From Cedecea neteri NBRC 105707 = ATCC 33855 (lineage in GTDB: Bacteria > Pseudomonadota > Gammaproteobacteria > Enterobacterales > Enterobacteriaceae): a stretch of DNA of 64,000 nt. Below are positions 39,330 through 48,201 of the stretch, one piece after another (position 1 is the stretch's first letter; each line of letters begins with the position of its first letter). The notes beneath the pieces were generated by a model. It worked only from the letters and a program-made list of their open reading frames with translations. It searched no databases and was not told the DNA's origin. Both the position numbers and the translations under genes were made by a program. The stretch lies in NCBI RefSeq assembly GCF_001571265.1, contig NZ_BCTL01000009.1, positions 1 through 64,000 on the forward strand. Reading direction: 5' to 3'.

Positions 39330-39869
39330 ATGTTGAATAAATCTCTCATCGCATTAGGTACTTTAGGGCTCGTCTTCGCCGGTAATGCTTCGGCCGTCAC
39401 ATTTATTGATAATCTCCGGGCAGAGGCGCAGGCGAAGGTGACGGTGAAACAGGACAGTCAAGTCATGATTCGAGCCTCGAATATTAGTAGAAAACTTCCG
39501 GAAAATGGGGGTGAGCTAAAGGGCAAGAAGTTCTTTCGGCTTGAGATTAGCTCCCTGGATTCTAACGTCAAAGTATCCCTCGCTGGCGGCGGTGAAACCC
39601 TAATTCAGGGGGACGGAACCGTATACAGTGCTCCCCGTCAGGAGGACGGGACGAAGCTTATTGGAGTGGTGGAAGATAAATATCTGGGAAATATCGAAAC
39701 TGACCCGCTTTACTTACCCGCTACGGCAAATAAGACTACCGGAGCCAGCGCGGTGCTAATCCCTGGAGGTACAGTGTATCTTCTGGATATTAATGGTGCT
39801 GACGTCTCACAAAACGTAATGCCCGGTCAGTATACGTTTAATTTTGTCGCCCAGGCCTATACCGAGTAA
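39330..39869 (+). CDS. Secreted pilin-like protein B, paralogue of the preceding gene
   Basis: 179 residues with a signal peptide (MLNKSLIALGTLGLVFAGNA, cleavage near ASA|VT). It aligns with the preceding protein at FID near the mature N terminus, G-I-x-D-Y-G-x-I-x-T-x-P-x-Y-x-P in the middle, GASAVLIPGGT, and PGQYTFNFVAQAYTE at the end. It follows 42 bp behind and is surely co-transcribed. Probably a pair of structural or matrix proteins exported to the surface, e.g. subunits of a fimbria-like fibre, but this is inference. Confidence 0.75.
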   Translation: MLNKSLIALGTLGLVFAGNASAVTFIDNLRAEAQAKVTVKQDSQVMIRASNISRKLPENGGELKGKKFFRLEISSLDSNVKVSLAGGGETLIQGDGTVYSAPRQEDGTKLIGVVEDKYLGNIETDPLYLPATANKTTGASAVLIPGGTVYLLDINGADVSQNVMPGQYTFNFVAQAYTE

Positions 39870-39881
39870 CCAGGCAATAAT

Positions 39882-39920
39882 CACAGAAGGCTGCACCTCA
39901 ATCAGATGCAGCCTTCTGTG
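39882..39920. terminator. Long perfect hairpin after the secreted pair
   Basis: A 14-bp perfect stem, CACAGAAGGCTGCA (39882-39895) with TGCAGCCTTCTGTG (39907-39920), loop 11 nt. There is no T tract, but the position between convergent genes suggests transcript termination or 3'-end protection. Confidence 0.55.
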
Positions 39921-39947
39921 GGTAACACCCCGAGCGCACCCGTGATT

Positions 39948-40535
39948 TTATCTTCTGCCTGCCAGTAGCGCCGCAAGCGTTGCCCGAATCTCCGGCCACT
40001 CATCGTCAATAATGCTAAATCTCACCGAGTCACGCTTGCGGCCATCCAGCATAATTCGTTCGTGCCTGACTATCCCTTCCTGCTTCGCGCCTAATCTTAG
40101 AATGGCGCGGCGAGACTTTTCGTTAATCACATCCGTGGTGAATTGTACCCGAACGCAATCCAGCGTCTCGAAAGCGTATTGCAGCATCAGAAATTTGGCT
40201 TCGGTATTGGCCCAGGTTCTCTGCCAGCGGGCGGCAAGCCAGGTGCTGCCGATTTCAAGCTTGCGGTTTTTCATATCTATTTTCCAAAACCGCGTGCAGC
40301 CAATGACCTCTCCAGACTCAATATCCACCGTCACGAACGGCAGAATCGTGCCCGCCTGTCGCCCGTTCAATGCATGCTGAATATAGTCGTTGACCGTCTG
40401 CGCCGACGGGACAACGGTGAACGGCAAATTCCACAGTTCACCGTCTGCGGCAGCCTCCACCAGCAGCGACGCATCGCTCAGTTCTAGCGGCCTCAGTTTG
40501 ATACGCTGGCCGATAAGCGTAGGGAATTCGCTCAT
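39948..40535 (-). CDS. GNAT-family N-acetyltransferase (RimJ/RimL type)
   Basis: 195 residues of Acetyltransf_3 type: LIGQRIKLRPLELSDASLL at the start, then a GNAT core with IGCTRFW, IGSTWLAARWQRTWANTEAKFLML (acetyl-CoA region) and ILRLGAKQEGIVRHERIML. It acts on an unknown amine. The stop is close to the hairpin at 39882-39920. It lies 16 bp downstream of malI on the same strand and may be read through from it. Confidence 0.82.
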   Translation of the reverse strand: MSEFPTLIGQRIKLRPLELSDASLLVEAAADGELWNLPFTVVPSAQTVNDYIQHALNGRQAGTILPFVTVDIESGEVIGCTRFWKIDMKNRKLEIGSTWLAARWQRTWANTEAKFLMLQYAFETLDCVRVQFTTDVINEKSRRAILRLGAKQEGIVRHERIMLDGRKRDSVRFSIIDDEWPEIRATLAALLAGRR

Positions 40536-40551
40536 GTTGTTCCTGAAAAAG

Positions 40552-41586
40552 TTAGTTTTTAATGGTTATCAGGCGCGCGGGCATAATCTGGTTGCTGAAA
40601 ACGATGTCACTTTCCTGGACACGCTGCAGAATACGCTGCGCCGCGCTGCGGCCAATTTCTCTCGCAGGCGTTGTCACCCAGGTCATCGGCACATCGTCTA
40701 ACTCTTCTTCAGTGACTTCAGCAAAGGCCGCCAGCGCGATGTGCCGATCGTAGTAGCTATCTACGCTGCCTCCGCCCATCTGCCAGCCCGCCCTGGTCAG
40801 ACCGAACCACGCCCCCATCGCCACGGTGCTGTTATGGCAAACTACCGCGCTGATGGTCGGGAAGTTGTGCAGCAGTTCCGTGATGGCATCCGCCGCCTGC
40901 TTCTGGCTGGGCTCGCATTCGAGGATCCAGTCGCTGTGAAAAGGCAGCCCATGCTGCATTAGGGTGGCGCAAAAGCCGCCCAGCCGTTCAGCACGAGTAA
41001 GAGAGGAGCTTCTTCCGCCCAGCCACGCAATCCGCTGGTGCCCGCGCTTAATCAGATGTTCGGTCACCATTTGCGCCGCCTGCATATTATCCGGCCGGAT
41101 AATATCAACCTCGTCGAGATAGCTTGCTCGCGAGGCAAAAACCAGCGGTACTTTATTCTGCATCGCCATATCCCGCAGGTCGGCACCCTGGCCTGCCGCG
41201 CCGGCGATAATAATGCCGTCTACGCCCTGCGCCACCAGCGTGTCAAAACAGCGCTGCATATGCTGACCGTTGCTTCCGCTTTGGGTCAGAAATAAAAGCT
41301 GCCCCTGCTGCTCCAGGGCTTCCGTCAGCCCGGCGGTCAACTCCGCATAAAAAGGATTACAGAGGTCGCGGACAATCAGGCCAATCACCCCACTCTGCCC
41401 GCCACGAAGCGACACGGCCTGGCGATTACGCACGAAGCCCAACTTTTCGATAGCCTCATTCACCCGCTGACCGGTGGCGGTGGAGATCCTGCCCTTACCG
41501 CTAAGCACCAGCGATACCGTGGTCACCGAGACACCTGCGGCCTCGGCAACCTCGTTGATAGTGATTCTTTTGGTCAGCGTCGACAT
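40552..41586 (-). CDS. malI: Maltose regulon regulatory protein MalI
   Basis: 344-residue LacI-family repressor close to E. coli MalI. N-terminal helix-turn-helix ITINEVAEAAGVSVTTVSLV, hinge, then periplasmic-binding-protein-like domain (SGVIGLIVRDLCNPFYAELTAGL, RPDNMQAAQMVTEHLI). It represses divergent malX-malY. Two palindromic operators (41624-41639 and 41703-41718) in the shared promoter fit its known binding sequence. Confidence 0.95.
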   Translation of the reverse strand: MSTLTKRITINEVAEAAGVSVTTVSLVLSGKGRISTATGQRVNEAIEKLGFVRNRQAVSLRGGQSGVIGLIVRDLCNPFYAELTAGLTEALEQQGQLLFLTQSGSNGQHMQRCFDTLVAQGVDGIIIAGAAGQGADLRDMAMQNKVPLVFASRASYLDEVDIIRPDNMQAAQMVTEHLIKRGHQRIAWLGGRSSSLTRAERLGGFCATLMQHGLPFHSDWILECEPSQKQAADAITELLHNFPTISAVVCHNSTVAMGAWFGLTRAGWQMGGGSVDSYYDRHIALAAFAEVTEEELDDVPMTWVTTPAREIGRSAAQRILQRVQESDIVFSNQIMPARLITIKN

Positions 41587-41623
41587 CGTTAAGTCAGATC
41601 CTCCGTGAATCGATAAATATAAA

Positions 41624-41639
41624 GATAAAACGTTTTACT
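41624..41639. promoter_or_regulatory. MalI operator, malI-proximal
   Basis: GATAAAACGTTTTACT, a near copy of the known MalI site GATAAAACGTTTTATC, 38 bp upstream of the malI start. Confidence 0.8.
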
Positions 41640-41702
41640 TATGCTGGCATATTCAACTTCATTATGCGCGGTAATTCTGCGATCGTCCTCACGATAAAAT
41701 TG

Positions 41703-41718
41703 GGTAAAACGTTTTATC
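41703..41718. promoter_or_regulatory. MalI operator, malX-proximal
   Basis: GGTAAAACGTTTTATC, matching the MalI site in all but the outer left positions, 55 bp upstream of malX. With the first site it brackets the divergent promoters. Confidence 0.8.
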
Positions 41719-41772
41719 ATTTTCAAACTTTACTTACACAACACTTCATTTTAACCGGGTCAAGGAGTCGTG

Positions 41773-43362
41773 ATGGCGGCTAATACACCACAAAAAAAAT
41801 CGCTTTGGGAGTTTTTCCAGAACCTCGGCAAAACTTTTATGTTGCCGGTGGCGCTGCTGTCATTCTGCGGCATCATGCTGGGGATCGGCAGCTCGCTGAG
41901 CAGCCATGACGTTATTACCGAGATCCCCTGGCTGGGGAACCCGGTTTTACAGCTGATCTTTAACTGGATGAGCAAAATGGGCTCATTCGCGTTCAGCTTC
42001 CTGCCGGTGATGTTCTGTATTGCCATCCCGCTGGGCCTGGCGCGTGAAAACAAAGGCGTGGCTGCTTTCGCAGGTTTTGTCGGTTATATGGTGATGAACC
42101 TGGCGGTTAACTTCTGGCTGACCGCCAAAGGCATCCTGCCGACGACCGATGCGGCTATCCTCAAAGCCAACAACATTCAAAGCGTGCTCGGCGTTCAGTC
42201 GATTGATACCGGTATTCTCGGCGCGGTCATTGCCGGGATCATCGTTTATCTGCTGCACGAGCGTTTCCACAACATTCGCCTGCCGGACGCGTTAGCTTTC
42301 TTCGGTGGCACACGCTTTGTGCCGATCATTACCACCGTGGTGATGGGGCTGGTTGGCCTGGTTATCCCGCTGATTTGGCCGATTTTTGCCGCCGGGATCA
42401 ACGCCCTGGGCTACATGATCCAAAGCGCAGGCGTATTTGGCCCGATGATCTTCGGTACCGGCGAACGTCTGCTGCTGCCGTTTGGCCTGCAGCACATTCT
42501 GGTGGCCCTGATTCGCTTCACCGAGGCGGGCGGCACCATGGACGTTTGCGGCCATACCGTGAGCGGCGCGCTGACTATCTTCCAGGCGCAGCTGAGCTGC
42601 CCGACCACCCACGGCTTCTCTGAAAGCGCAACGCAGTTCCTGTCACAGGGTAAAATGCCGGCGTTCCTCGGCGGCCTGCCGGGTGCAGCGCTGGCGATGT
42701 ACCACTGTGCCCGCCCGGAAAACCGTCATAAAATTAAAGGCCTGTTAATTTCCGGCGTGATTGCCTGCGTGGTGGGCGGCACCACAGAGCCTATCGAGTT
42801 CCTGTTCCTGTTCGTCGCTCCGGTGCTGTACCTCATTCACGCCGTGCTGACCGGGATTGGCTTCACCATGATGTCCGTGCTGGGCGTGACTATCGGCAAC
42901 ACCGACGGCAACATTATTGACTTCTTCGTCTTCGGCGTGCTGCACGGCCTGTCCACCAAATGGTATATGGTGCCGGTTGTGGCCGCGGTATGGTTCGCTG
43001 GGTACTATGCTATCTTCCGCTTCGCCATTACCCGCTTCAATATCAAAACCCCAGGGCGCGATATTGAAACCACCACCGCAGAAAAACCGGTTGGCGGCCA
43101 CACGGGCAAATCCGGCTATAACGTGCCTGCTATTCTGGCAGCGCTGGGCGGCAGCGATAACATTTCGACGCTGGATAACTGTATCACCCGCTTGCGTCTG
43201 TCGGTTAAAGACATGGCGCTGGTCGATACCGCAGCCCTGAAGGCCAACCGCGCAATCGGCGTGGTGAAGCTTAACGAGCACAACCTGCAGGTGGTTATCG
43301 GGCCGCAGGTTCAGTCGGTAAAAGATGAGATGGTCGGCCTGATGCGCACCGTCGAGGCTTAA
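41773..43362 (+). CDS. malX: PTS maltose/glucose-type EIICB protein MalX
   Basis: 529 residues from ATG 41773, which is 5 nt from AAGGAG; the GTG three bases earlier is too close. EIIC domain at about 1-420 with ten or so membrane segments (LPVALLSFCGIMLGIGSSL, GTTEPIEFLFLFVAPVLYLI), then a linker and EIIB domain with the phosphorylation cysteine in STLDNCITRLRLS. It transports a glucose/maltose-type sugar with phosphorylation; the EIIA is expected from Crr. Divergent from malI, followed by malY. Confidence 0.95.
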   Translation: MAANTPQKKSLWEFFQNLGKTFMLPVALLSFCGIMLGIGSSLSSHDVITEIPWLGNPVLQLIFNWMSKMGSFAFSFLPVMFCIAIPLGLARENKGVAAFAGFVGYMVMNLAVNFWLTAKGILPTTDAAILKANNIQSVLGVQSIDTGILGAVIAGIIVYLLHERFHNIRLPDALAFFGGTRFVPIITTVVMGLVGLVIPLIWPIFAAGINALGYMIQSAGVFGPMIFGTGERLLLPFGLQHILVALIRFTEAGGTMDVCGHTVSGALTIFQAQLSCPTTHGFSESATQFLSQGKMPAFLGGLPGAALAMYHCARPENRHKIKGLLISGVIACVVGGTTEPIEFLFLFVAPVLYLIHAVLTGIGFTMMSVLGVTIGNTDGNIIDFFVFGVLHGLSTKWYMVPVVAAVWFAGYYAIFRFAITRFNIKTPGRDIETTTAEKPVGGHTGKSGYNVPAILAALGGSDNISTLDNCITRLRLSVKDMALVDTAALKANRAIGVVKLNEHNLQVVIGPQVQSVKDEMVGLMRTVEA

Positions 43363-43368
43363 TTTATC

Positions 43369-43391
43369 AAAGAGCGCTTCGGCGCTCTTTT
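43369..43391 (+). terminator. Intercistronic hairpin between malX and malY
   Basis: AAAGAGCGC (43369-43377), loop TTCG, GCGCTCTTT (43382-43390), then T and C. It could attenuate malY or protect the malX 3' end. Confidence 0.6.
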
Positions 43392-43405
43392 CGCTGTGAG
43401 GCTTT

Positions 43406-44578
43406 ATGTTTGATTTTTCTGTTCCGGTAGACCGCCACGGCACCTGGTGCACCCAGTGGGACTACGTGGCCGATCGCTTTGGCGCCGCTGACCTGCTGCC
43501 CTTCACCATCTCCGACATGGATTTCCCTACTGCGCCCTGCATCCTTGATGCCCTGCAAAAACGGCTAACCCACGGCGTACTCGGCTATAGCCGCTGGAAG
43601 AACGACGATTTTCTCTCCGCTATCGCCCATTGGTATCAGCAACGCTTTAGCAGCGCCATCGACCCGGAAAGCGTAGTTTATGGCCCTTCGGTGATTTACA
43701 TGGTTTCACAGCTCATACGCCAGTGGTCACAGCCGGGCGACGGCGTACTGATTCACACCCCCGCTTACGATGCATTCTACAAAGCAATTGAAGGCAACCA
43801 GCGTCAGGTTCTGAGCGCGCCGCTGCAAAAAACAGCGGAAGGCTGGCACTGTGATATGGCCGAGCTGGAAGCCCTGCTCGCCCGGCCTGAATGTAAAATC
43901 ATGCTGCTTTGCAGCCCGCATAACCCGACGGGTAAAGTCTGGACTCGCGCAGAACTGGAGCTGATGGCTAAACTGTGCGAACGCCACGGCGTGTGCGTTA
44001 TCAGCGACGAAATCCATATGGATATGGTGTGGGGCGAAAATCAGCATATTCCGTGGTGCGACATCGGGCGCGGCGGCTGGGCGCTGTTCACTTCAGGCTC
44101 TAAAAGCTTCAACATCCCGGCGCTTACCGGCGCTTACGGTCTGATTAATGATGCGGACGACCGCCAGAAGTACCTGAACGTGCTCAAAGGGCAGGATGGC
44201 CTTTCTTCTCCGGCGGTGCTGGCAATTGTGGCCCATATCGCCGCCTACCGTGAAGGCGCCTCGTGGCTTGACGCACTGCGCGATTACCTGCAAAGCAATT
44301 TGCAGTTCGTCGCCGACAGGCTAAACCAGGCGTTCCCTGAACTGAACTGGCAACCGCCGCAGTCAACTTACCTGGCCTGGATTGATTTACGCCCGCTAGG
44401 GCTGGACGACAGAGCATTGCAGAAGGTGCTTATTGAGCAGCAGAAAGTTGCCATCATGCCGGGCTACACCTATGGCGTTGAAGGTAACGGCTTTATACGC
44501 CTGAACGCCGGGTGCCCGCGCCTCAAGCTTGAGGCCGGTGTTGAGCGGCTTATCGCCGGGATCCAGTCACTGCTATAA
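43406..44578 (+). CDS. malY: Cystathionine beta-lyase/maltose regulon modulator MalY
   Basis: 390 residues, a PLP enzyme of fold type I. Seen are the N-terminal FSVPVDRHGTWCTQWDY, SPHNPTGKVW, ISDEIHMDMVW and the PLP lysine in TSGSKSFNIPALTGAYG (about Lys233). MalY cleaves cystathionine and independently represses the maltose activator MalT by direct contact. It is the last gene of malXY. A hairpin at 44584-44603 follows. Confidence 0.95.
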   Translation: MFDFSVPVDRHGTWCTQWDYVADRFGAADLLPFTISDMDFPTAPCILDALQKRLTHGVLGYSRWKNDDFLSAIAHWYQQRFSSAIDPESVVYGPSVIYMVSQLIRQWSQPGDGVLIHTPAYDAFYKAIEGNQRQVLSAPLQKTAEGWHCDMAELEALLARPECKIMLLCSPHNPTGKVWTRAELELMAKLCERHGVCVISDEIHMDMVWGENQHIPWCDIGRGGWALFTSGSKSFNIPALTGAYGLINDADDRQKYLNVLKGQDGLSSPAVLAIVAHIAAYREGASWLDALRDYLQSNLQFVADRLNQAFPELNWQPPQSTYLAWIDLRPLGLDDRALQKVLIEQQKVAIMPGYTYGVEGNGFIRLNAGCPRLKLEAGVERLIAGIQSLL

Positions 44579-44583
44579 CCATT

Positions 44584-44609
44584 AAGGGGAGCCAGCTCCC
44601 CTTCTTCTC
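44584..44609 (+). terminator. Probable terminator of malY
   Basis: AAGGGGAGC (44584-44592) pairs with GCTCCCCTT (44595-44603), followed by CTTCTT. The T tract is interrupted. Confidence 0.6.
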
Positions 44610-44709
44610 CCTGTTCGTTCATCGCTTCGTCATCTTTCCGACACCCAATCGACATACAATCTTCACCCGCTCCCCTTAAGCTCGTGACAATTAAGAACAG
44701 GAGCAACTC

Positions 44710-46140
44710 ATGCACGTTTTTTCCGGTGAAATTCCCTTCGGTCATGCTGTCCATTCCTTCGATGTTGCCCCAAACACTCCGGCGATTAGCCTGACGGGCA
44801 CAACGCTGCGTACCGGGCACCTTTACTGCTACCTTTACGACAGTCGGCAGCAGCTGCGGGCCTCGGTGATGCTGCAAAAACCGGAGAAGGTGCTGACAGT
44901 CTGCGCAGACTGGGCTTCGGTGGGTGCCCTGCCCGGCGAACTGCCCTCAGGAGAGTGGCAGCTGCATATCTATAACGTCATCGGTGAAAGCCGCTCGCCG
45001 CAGCCCATGAGTTACCGACTGGACATCAGCTTTAACGCGCTGGCTGCCCCCGTCGATTTTGAAAAGCAAGACGTGCTGCGCCCGGATCATCAGGTCATTT
45101 TTGACTACCAGAGCTCGCTCAGCGACCGTCCCGGCTGGTATCGCGGCGACCTGCACGGCCATACTACGCTGTCCGACGGCAACAACACGCTGCCTGAGGC
45201 GCTGGATATCATGGCTTCGCAGGGGCTGGATTTCTTCTTCCTGACCGAGCACAACCTGTCCCACGCCTGCCTGCCGCGCCACGACAGCGTGCTAATGCTG
45301 CCCAGCATTGAAGTCACCGCCGACAAAGGCCACCTGAACGTTCATGGCCCGGCCGCCACGCTGAATATGTTCAATGCGGATTACAGCAGCCACGGTTTGC
45401 TCACTCAGGGTATTGCGCTCAAGCGCCCGGAAAGCGTGCTGAGCGTGAACCATGCCATGCTGCATCCGTGGAGCTGGCTATATAACGATATGCCGATGGC
45501 GGATATTGACGTGCTGGAAGTCCTCAACGATCCGACCTGGAAAAACGCCACCACCGCGAACGAGCAGGTGGTCGAGATCTTCACCACGCTGTGGAACGCC
45601 GGGCACAGGGTTTATGCCGTCGGTGGAAGCGACTGCCATATGCAACCCCACGAGCGCTATCCGCAGGCTACCGAACCGTCCATTTACGGCGACCCGGCAA
45701 CCTGGGTTTATGCAGAGGCGCTCAGCGGAGAGGCCATTCTCGCCGCCATCAAAAGCGGCCATTGTTATTTCGAACGCCGCTGCGGCCTGACTTTCAGCCT
45801 GAACGACGGCGCGCTGCTGCCGGGTGACGCCGCCGACGGCAAACAGATCGCATTGACCGTGGCGGTAAAAGATAGCGAACAGCGTTACACGCTCCAGGTC
45901 GTGTCGGACGCGGGCATTCTGGCTGAATATTCCCTGGATAATGCTCCGCAAGATATTCACGCCGATATGACAAAACATGCCTGGATTCGCTGGGATATTC
46001 GCCGTGAGAACGGCTCGCTGGAAGGGATGATCAACCCGGTTTACTGCGCCCGGCATCCGCTGTTTCTCTCGCCTGTCGGTACCACCTGGGGCGAGGTGAC
46101 CGGCCACCTTGACTTTCCTCGCAGCCCCGACACGGAGTGA
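44710..46140 (+). CDS. CehA/McbA-family PHP-domain metallohydrolase
   Basis: 476 residues. An N-terminal beta-rich domain (1-140) precedes a PHP (polymerase/histidinol phosphatase-like) hydrolase core. Metal ligands are visible: DLHGHTTLSDG (His149, His151), FLTEHN (Glu180, His181), PSIEV (Glu), VNHAMLHPW and GGSDCHM. A small C-terminal beta domain follows the core. CehA/McbA hydrolyse carbaryl-type esters, but most relatives are uncharacterised phosphoesterases. No signal peptide. The next gene, 190 bp on, is a POT-type transporter, suggesting uptake followed by hydrolysis. Confidence 0.85.
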   Translation: MHVFSGEIPFGHAVHSFDVAPNTPAISLTGTTLRTGHLYCYLYDSRQQLRASVMLQKPEKVLTVCADWASVGALPGELPSGEWQLHIYNVIGESRSPQPMSYRLDISFNALAAPVDFEKQDVLRPDHQVIFDYQSSLSDRPGWYRGDLHGHTTLSDGNNTLPEALDIMASQGLDFFFLTEHNLSHACLPRHDSVLMLPSIEVTADKGHLNVHGPAATLNMFNADYSSHGLLTQGIALKRPESVLSVNHAMLHPWSWLYNDMPMADIDVLEVLNDPTWKNATTANEQVVEIFTTLWNAGHRVYAVGGSDCHMQPHERYPQATEPSIYGDPATWVYAEALSGEAILAAIKSGHCYFERRCGLTFSLNDGALLPGDAADGKQIALTVAVKDSEQRYTLQVVSDAGILAEYSLDNAPQDIHADMTKHAWIRWDIRRENGSLEGMINPVYCARHPLFLSPVGTTWGEVTGHLDFPRSPDTE

Positions 46141-46277
46141 TTTTTAAGCACTTTCGTCTGGTTATCTTTTTGGTTTGTAAAATTTTGAAATTATTTAATG
46201 TGAATATTTAGTCGTTCTGCTTTGCATAAATCCGCTAAAAACGACGAAAATGCTCCCTCATCATAGTCATAGAAATT

Positions 46278-46313
46278 AAGACCCGGTGACGCCCTGCTTC
46301 CCGGGTCTTTTTG
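46278..46313 (+). terminator. Terminator just upstream of the POT-family gene
   Basis: AAGACCCGG (46278-46286) pairs with CCGGGTCTT (46301-46309), then five T in all. It is 138 nt past the PHP gene but only 17 nt before the transporter ATG, so it could act as an attenuator in a joint transcript. Confidence 0.75.
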
Positions 46314-46330
46314 TTGTTGAGAGAGACAAT

Positions 46331-47806
46331 ATGAGTTTATCTTCCGGTCACGCCTCACATCAGGCCATTCCTCCCGGCTCGGGCGCACTGTTTTTTATTC
46401 AGATGTTCGCCACCCTGGGCTTTGCGGTCCTTTACTCCACGCTGGTGCTTTACGTCACCAAGCGACTGGGCTTTAGCGAAGGTCAGGCCGATGCCATGAT
46501 GGGGATCTTCGGGGCTTTCAACTACGGGCTGCACTTATTTGGTGGCTGCCTCGGGGGCCGCTATCTTAGCAACCGTAATCTGTTTGTGCTGGGGATGCTG
46601 CTGCAGGTCGCGGGCTGCTATCTGATTGCCGATGCGGGGCTGACAGGCCTGTGGTGGGGGTTAGCCATGTTCCTGAGCGGCAGCGGGCTGAACGTTACCT
46701 GCCTGAATATGATGCTGACCCAGCGTTTTGCCCCGGATGACGACCGCCGCGAGGCCGCTTTCCTGTGGAACTACGCCGGGATGAATCTGGGCTTCTTTAT
46801 CGGCTTTACCGTGGCGGGCTACTATCAACTGACCGAAAGCTACCGGGCGCTATTCCTGTTTGCCACCCTCGGCAACGTGGCTGCAGTGGTGATTACCCTG
46901 CTCCGCTGGCCGGTGCTGGCAGATATCAGCACGCCGCTACAGCACATCAAAGGGAAAGGGTTTTATCTGCGTATGGCTTTTGGCCTGCTGATCCTGATTC
47001 TTCTGGTTCCCGTTCTGCGTCTGCTGCTCGGCCATACCGAATTTAGCAGTACGTTCGTCATCGTGCTGGGCGCGCTGGTGTTCCTGTCGCTGTGCGTAAT
47101 GACCGCCCGCCACCCTCGCAAGCACGAACGCCGCCGCATGACTGCCTACCTGTTGTTGGCCGCAGGTTCGCTGGTCTTCTGGTCGCTATACCAGCTGGCG
47201 CCGATGGGGCTGACGCTGTTCGCAGAGCATAACGTCACCCTGAGCGCTTTCGGCTGGCAGGTCTCTCCGCAGTGGCTGCAAAACATTAACACTATCGTCA
47301 TCGTGATCGGCGGCCCACTGATGGCCTGGCTGTTCAAACGCCTGCGCGATCGCGGCGTGCGCATCGACATTCCCGCCCAGTTTGCCTCCTCGCTGTTTTG
47401 CATGGGCGTTGGCATGCTGGTGCTGCCGCTGGGTATTTCCCTGGCCGGCGCGGACGGGATGGTGGCGCTGAAATGGATTGTGCTGAGCTACATTCTGCAG
47501 AGCATCGGCGAGCTGCTGATTTCCCCGGTCGGCTACTCGATGATCGGTAAACTGGCTCCCGCTAACCTGCAAGGGTTGATGATGGGCTGCTGGATGATGG
47601 TGACCGGCGTAGCCTCCGTGCTGGCGGGCTATGTTTCAGGCCGTATGCCGCAAAATAACGGCAGCACGCCGGTATTGACCGATCCGGGTTACAGCAAGGT
47701 CTTTAGCCAACTGGGCTGGGGCTCCGTCGCGACCGGCGTTATTTTATTGCTGCTGATCCCTCTGCTGCGCCGCCTGATAGAGCAAAAAAACACGGCTCAG
47801 GCCTGA
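46331..47806 (+). CDS. POT-family (peptide:H+ symporter-like) MFS transporter, atypical
   Basis: 491 residues from ATG 46331 (GAGAGA upstream); the frame from 46286 crosses the terminator hairpin. About 14 membrane segments. POT signatures are recognisable: LGFSEGQADAMMGIFGAFNYG, NYAGMNLGFFIGFTVAGYY and, near the C terminus, GELLISPVGYSMIGKLAPANLQGLMMG. The proton-coupling ExxER motif of TM1 is replaced by QMFAT, as judged against E. coli DtpA. Substrate specificity or coupling may therefore differ from di/tripeptide transporters. Follows a PHP hydrolase gene. Confidence 0.85.
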   Translation: MSLSSGHASHQAIPPGSGALFFIQMFATLGFAVLYSTLVLYVTKRLGFSEGQADAMMGIFGAFNYGLHLFGGCLGGRYLSNRNLFVLGMLLQVAGCYLIADAGLTGLWWGLAMFLSGSGLNVTCLNMMLTQRFAPDDDRREAAFLWNYAGMNLGFFIGFTVAGYYQLTESYRALFLFATLGNVAAVVITLLRWPVLADISTPLQHIKGKGFYLRMAFGLLILILLVPVLRLLLGHTEFSSTFVIVLGALVFLSLCVMTARHPRKHERRRMTAYLLLAAGSLVFWSLYQLAPMGLTLFAEHNVTLSAFGWQVSPQWLQNINTIVIVIGGPLMAWLFKRLRDRGVRIDIPAQFASSLFCMGVGMLVLPLGISLAGADGMVALKWIVLSYILQSIGELLISPVGYSMIGKLAPANLQGLMMGCWMMVTGVASVLAGYVSGRMPQNNGSTPVLTDPGYSKVFSQLGWGSVATGVILLLLIPLLRRLIEQKNTAQA

Positions 47807-47811
47807 TTCAC

Positions 47812-47835
47812 AGGGCGCGGGGAGACTCGCGCCCT
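47812..47835 (+). terminator. Hairpin downstream of the POT-family gene
   Basis: AGGGCGCG (47812-47819) pairs with CGCGCCCT (47828-47835) 6 nt past the stop. The T tract is weak. Confidence 0.5.
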
Positions 47836-48066
47836 CCATTTCATCAATCCATGTTCATTCAATACTGCAGGAATTTGATACAGATTCGCTTTTTCATTTT
47901 AATGCGTAAATATAGAAAATCGCCTTCCAATTATCTGATGCAGGCATACAATATGCGGGCGAAAATGATTGGTTGTCATCAACAAAAAATAACCATCTAA
48001 AATAATCATTTCCGCATTAGGGCGGATGATACATACCGCATTAATACATTCCGGTAAGGTTAAAAT

Positions 48067-48198
48067 ATGAAAAAAATAATTGCACTGCTGCTTGTCGCAG
48101 CCTTTGGCATGATGTCCTCCACAGCAATGGCCTGCCCTGCGGGTACACATCCACATGGTGGTACAGGGTCGCATCATAAAGGCGGAACCTGCTATTAA
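48067..48198 (+). CDS. 43-residue secreted Cys/His/Gly-rich peptide
   Basis: ATG 48067 to TAA 48196-48198, preceded by TAAGG. Residues 1-22 form a model Sec signal peptide (KK, hydrophobic IIALLLVAAFGMM, cleavage near AMA). The mature ~21 residues begin and nearly end with cysteine (CPAGTHPHGG ... GGTCY), with four histidines and seven glycines. This suggests a small disulfide-closed, possibly metal-binding peptide. A strong terminator follows directly at 48202-48226. It is not attached to any neighbouring operon. Family not recognised; a small periplasmic or secreted peptide is the safe description. Confidence 0.7.
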   Translation: MKKIIALLLVAAFGMMSSTAMACPAGTHPHGGTGSHHKGGTCY

Positions 48199-48201
48199 TA
48201 G

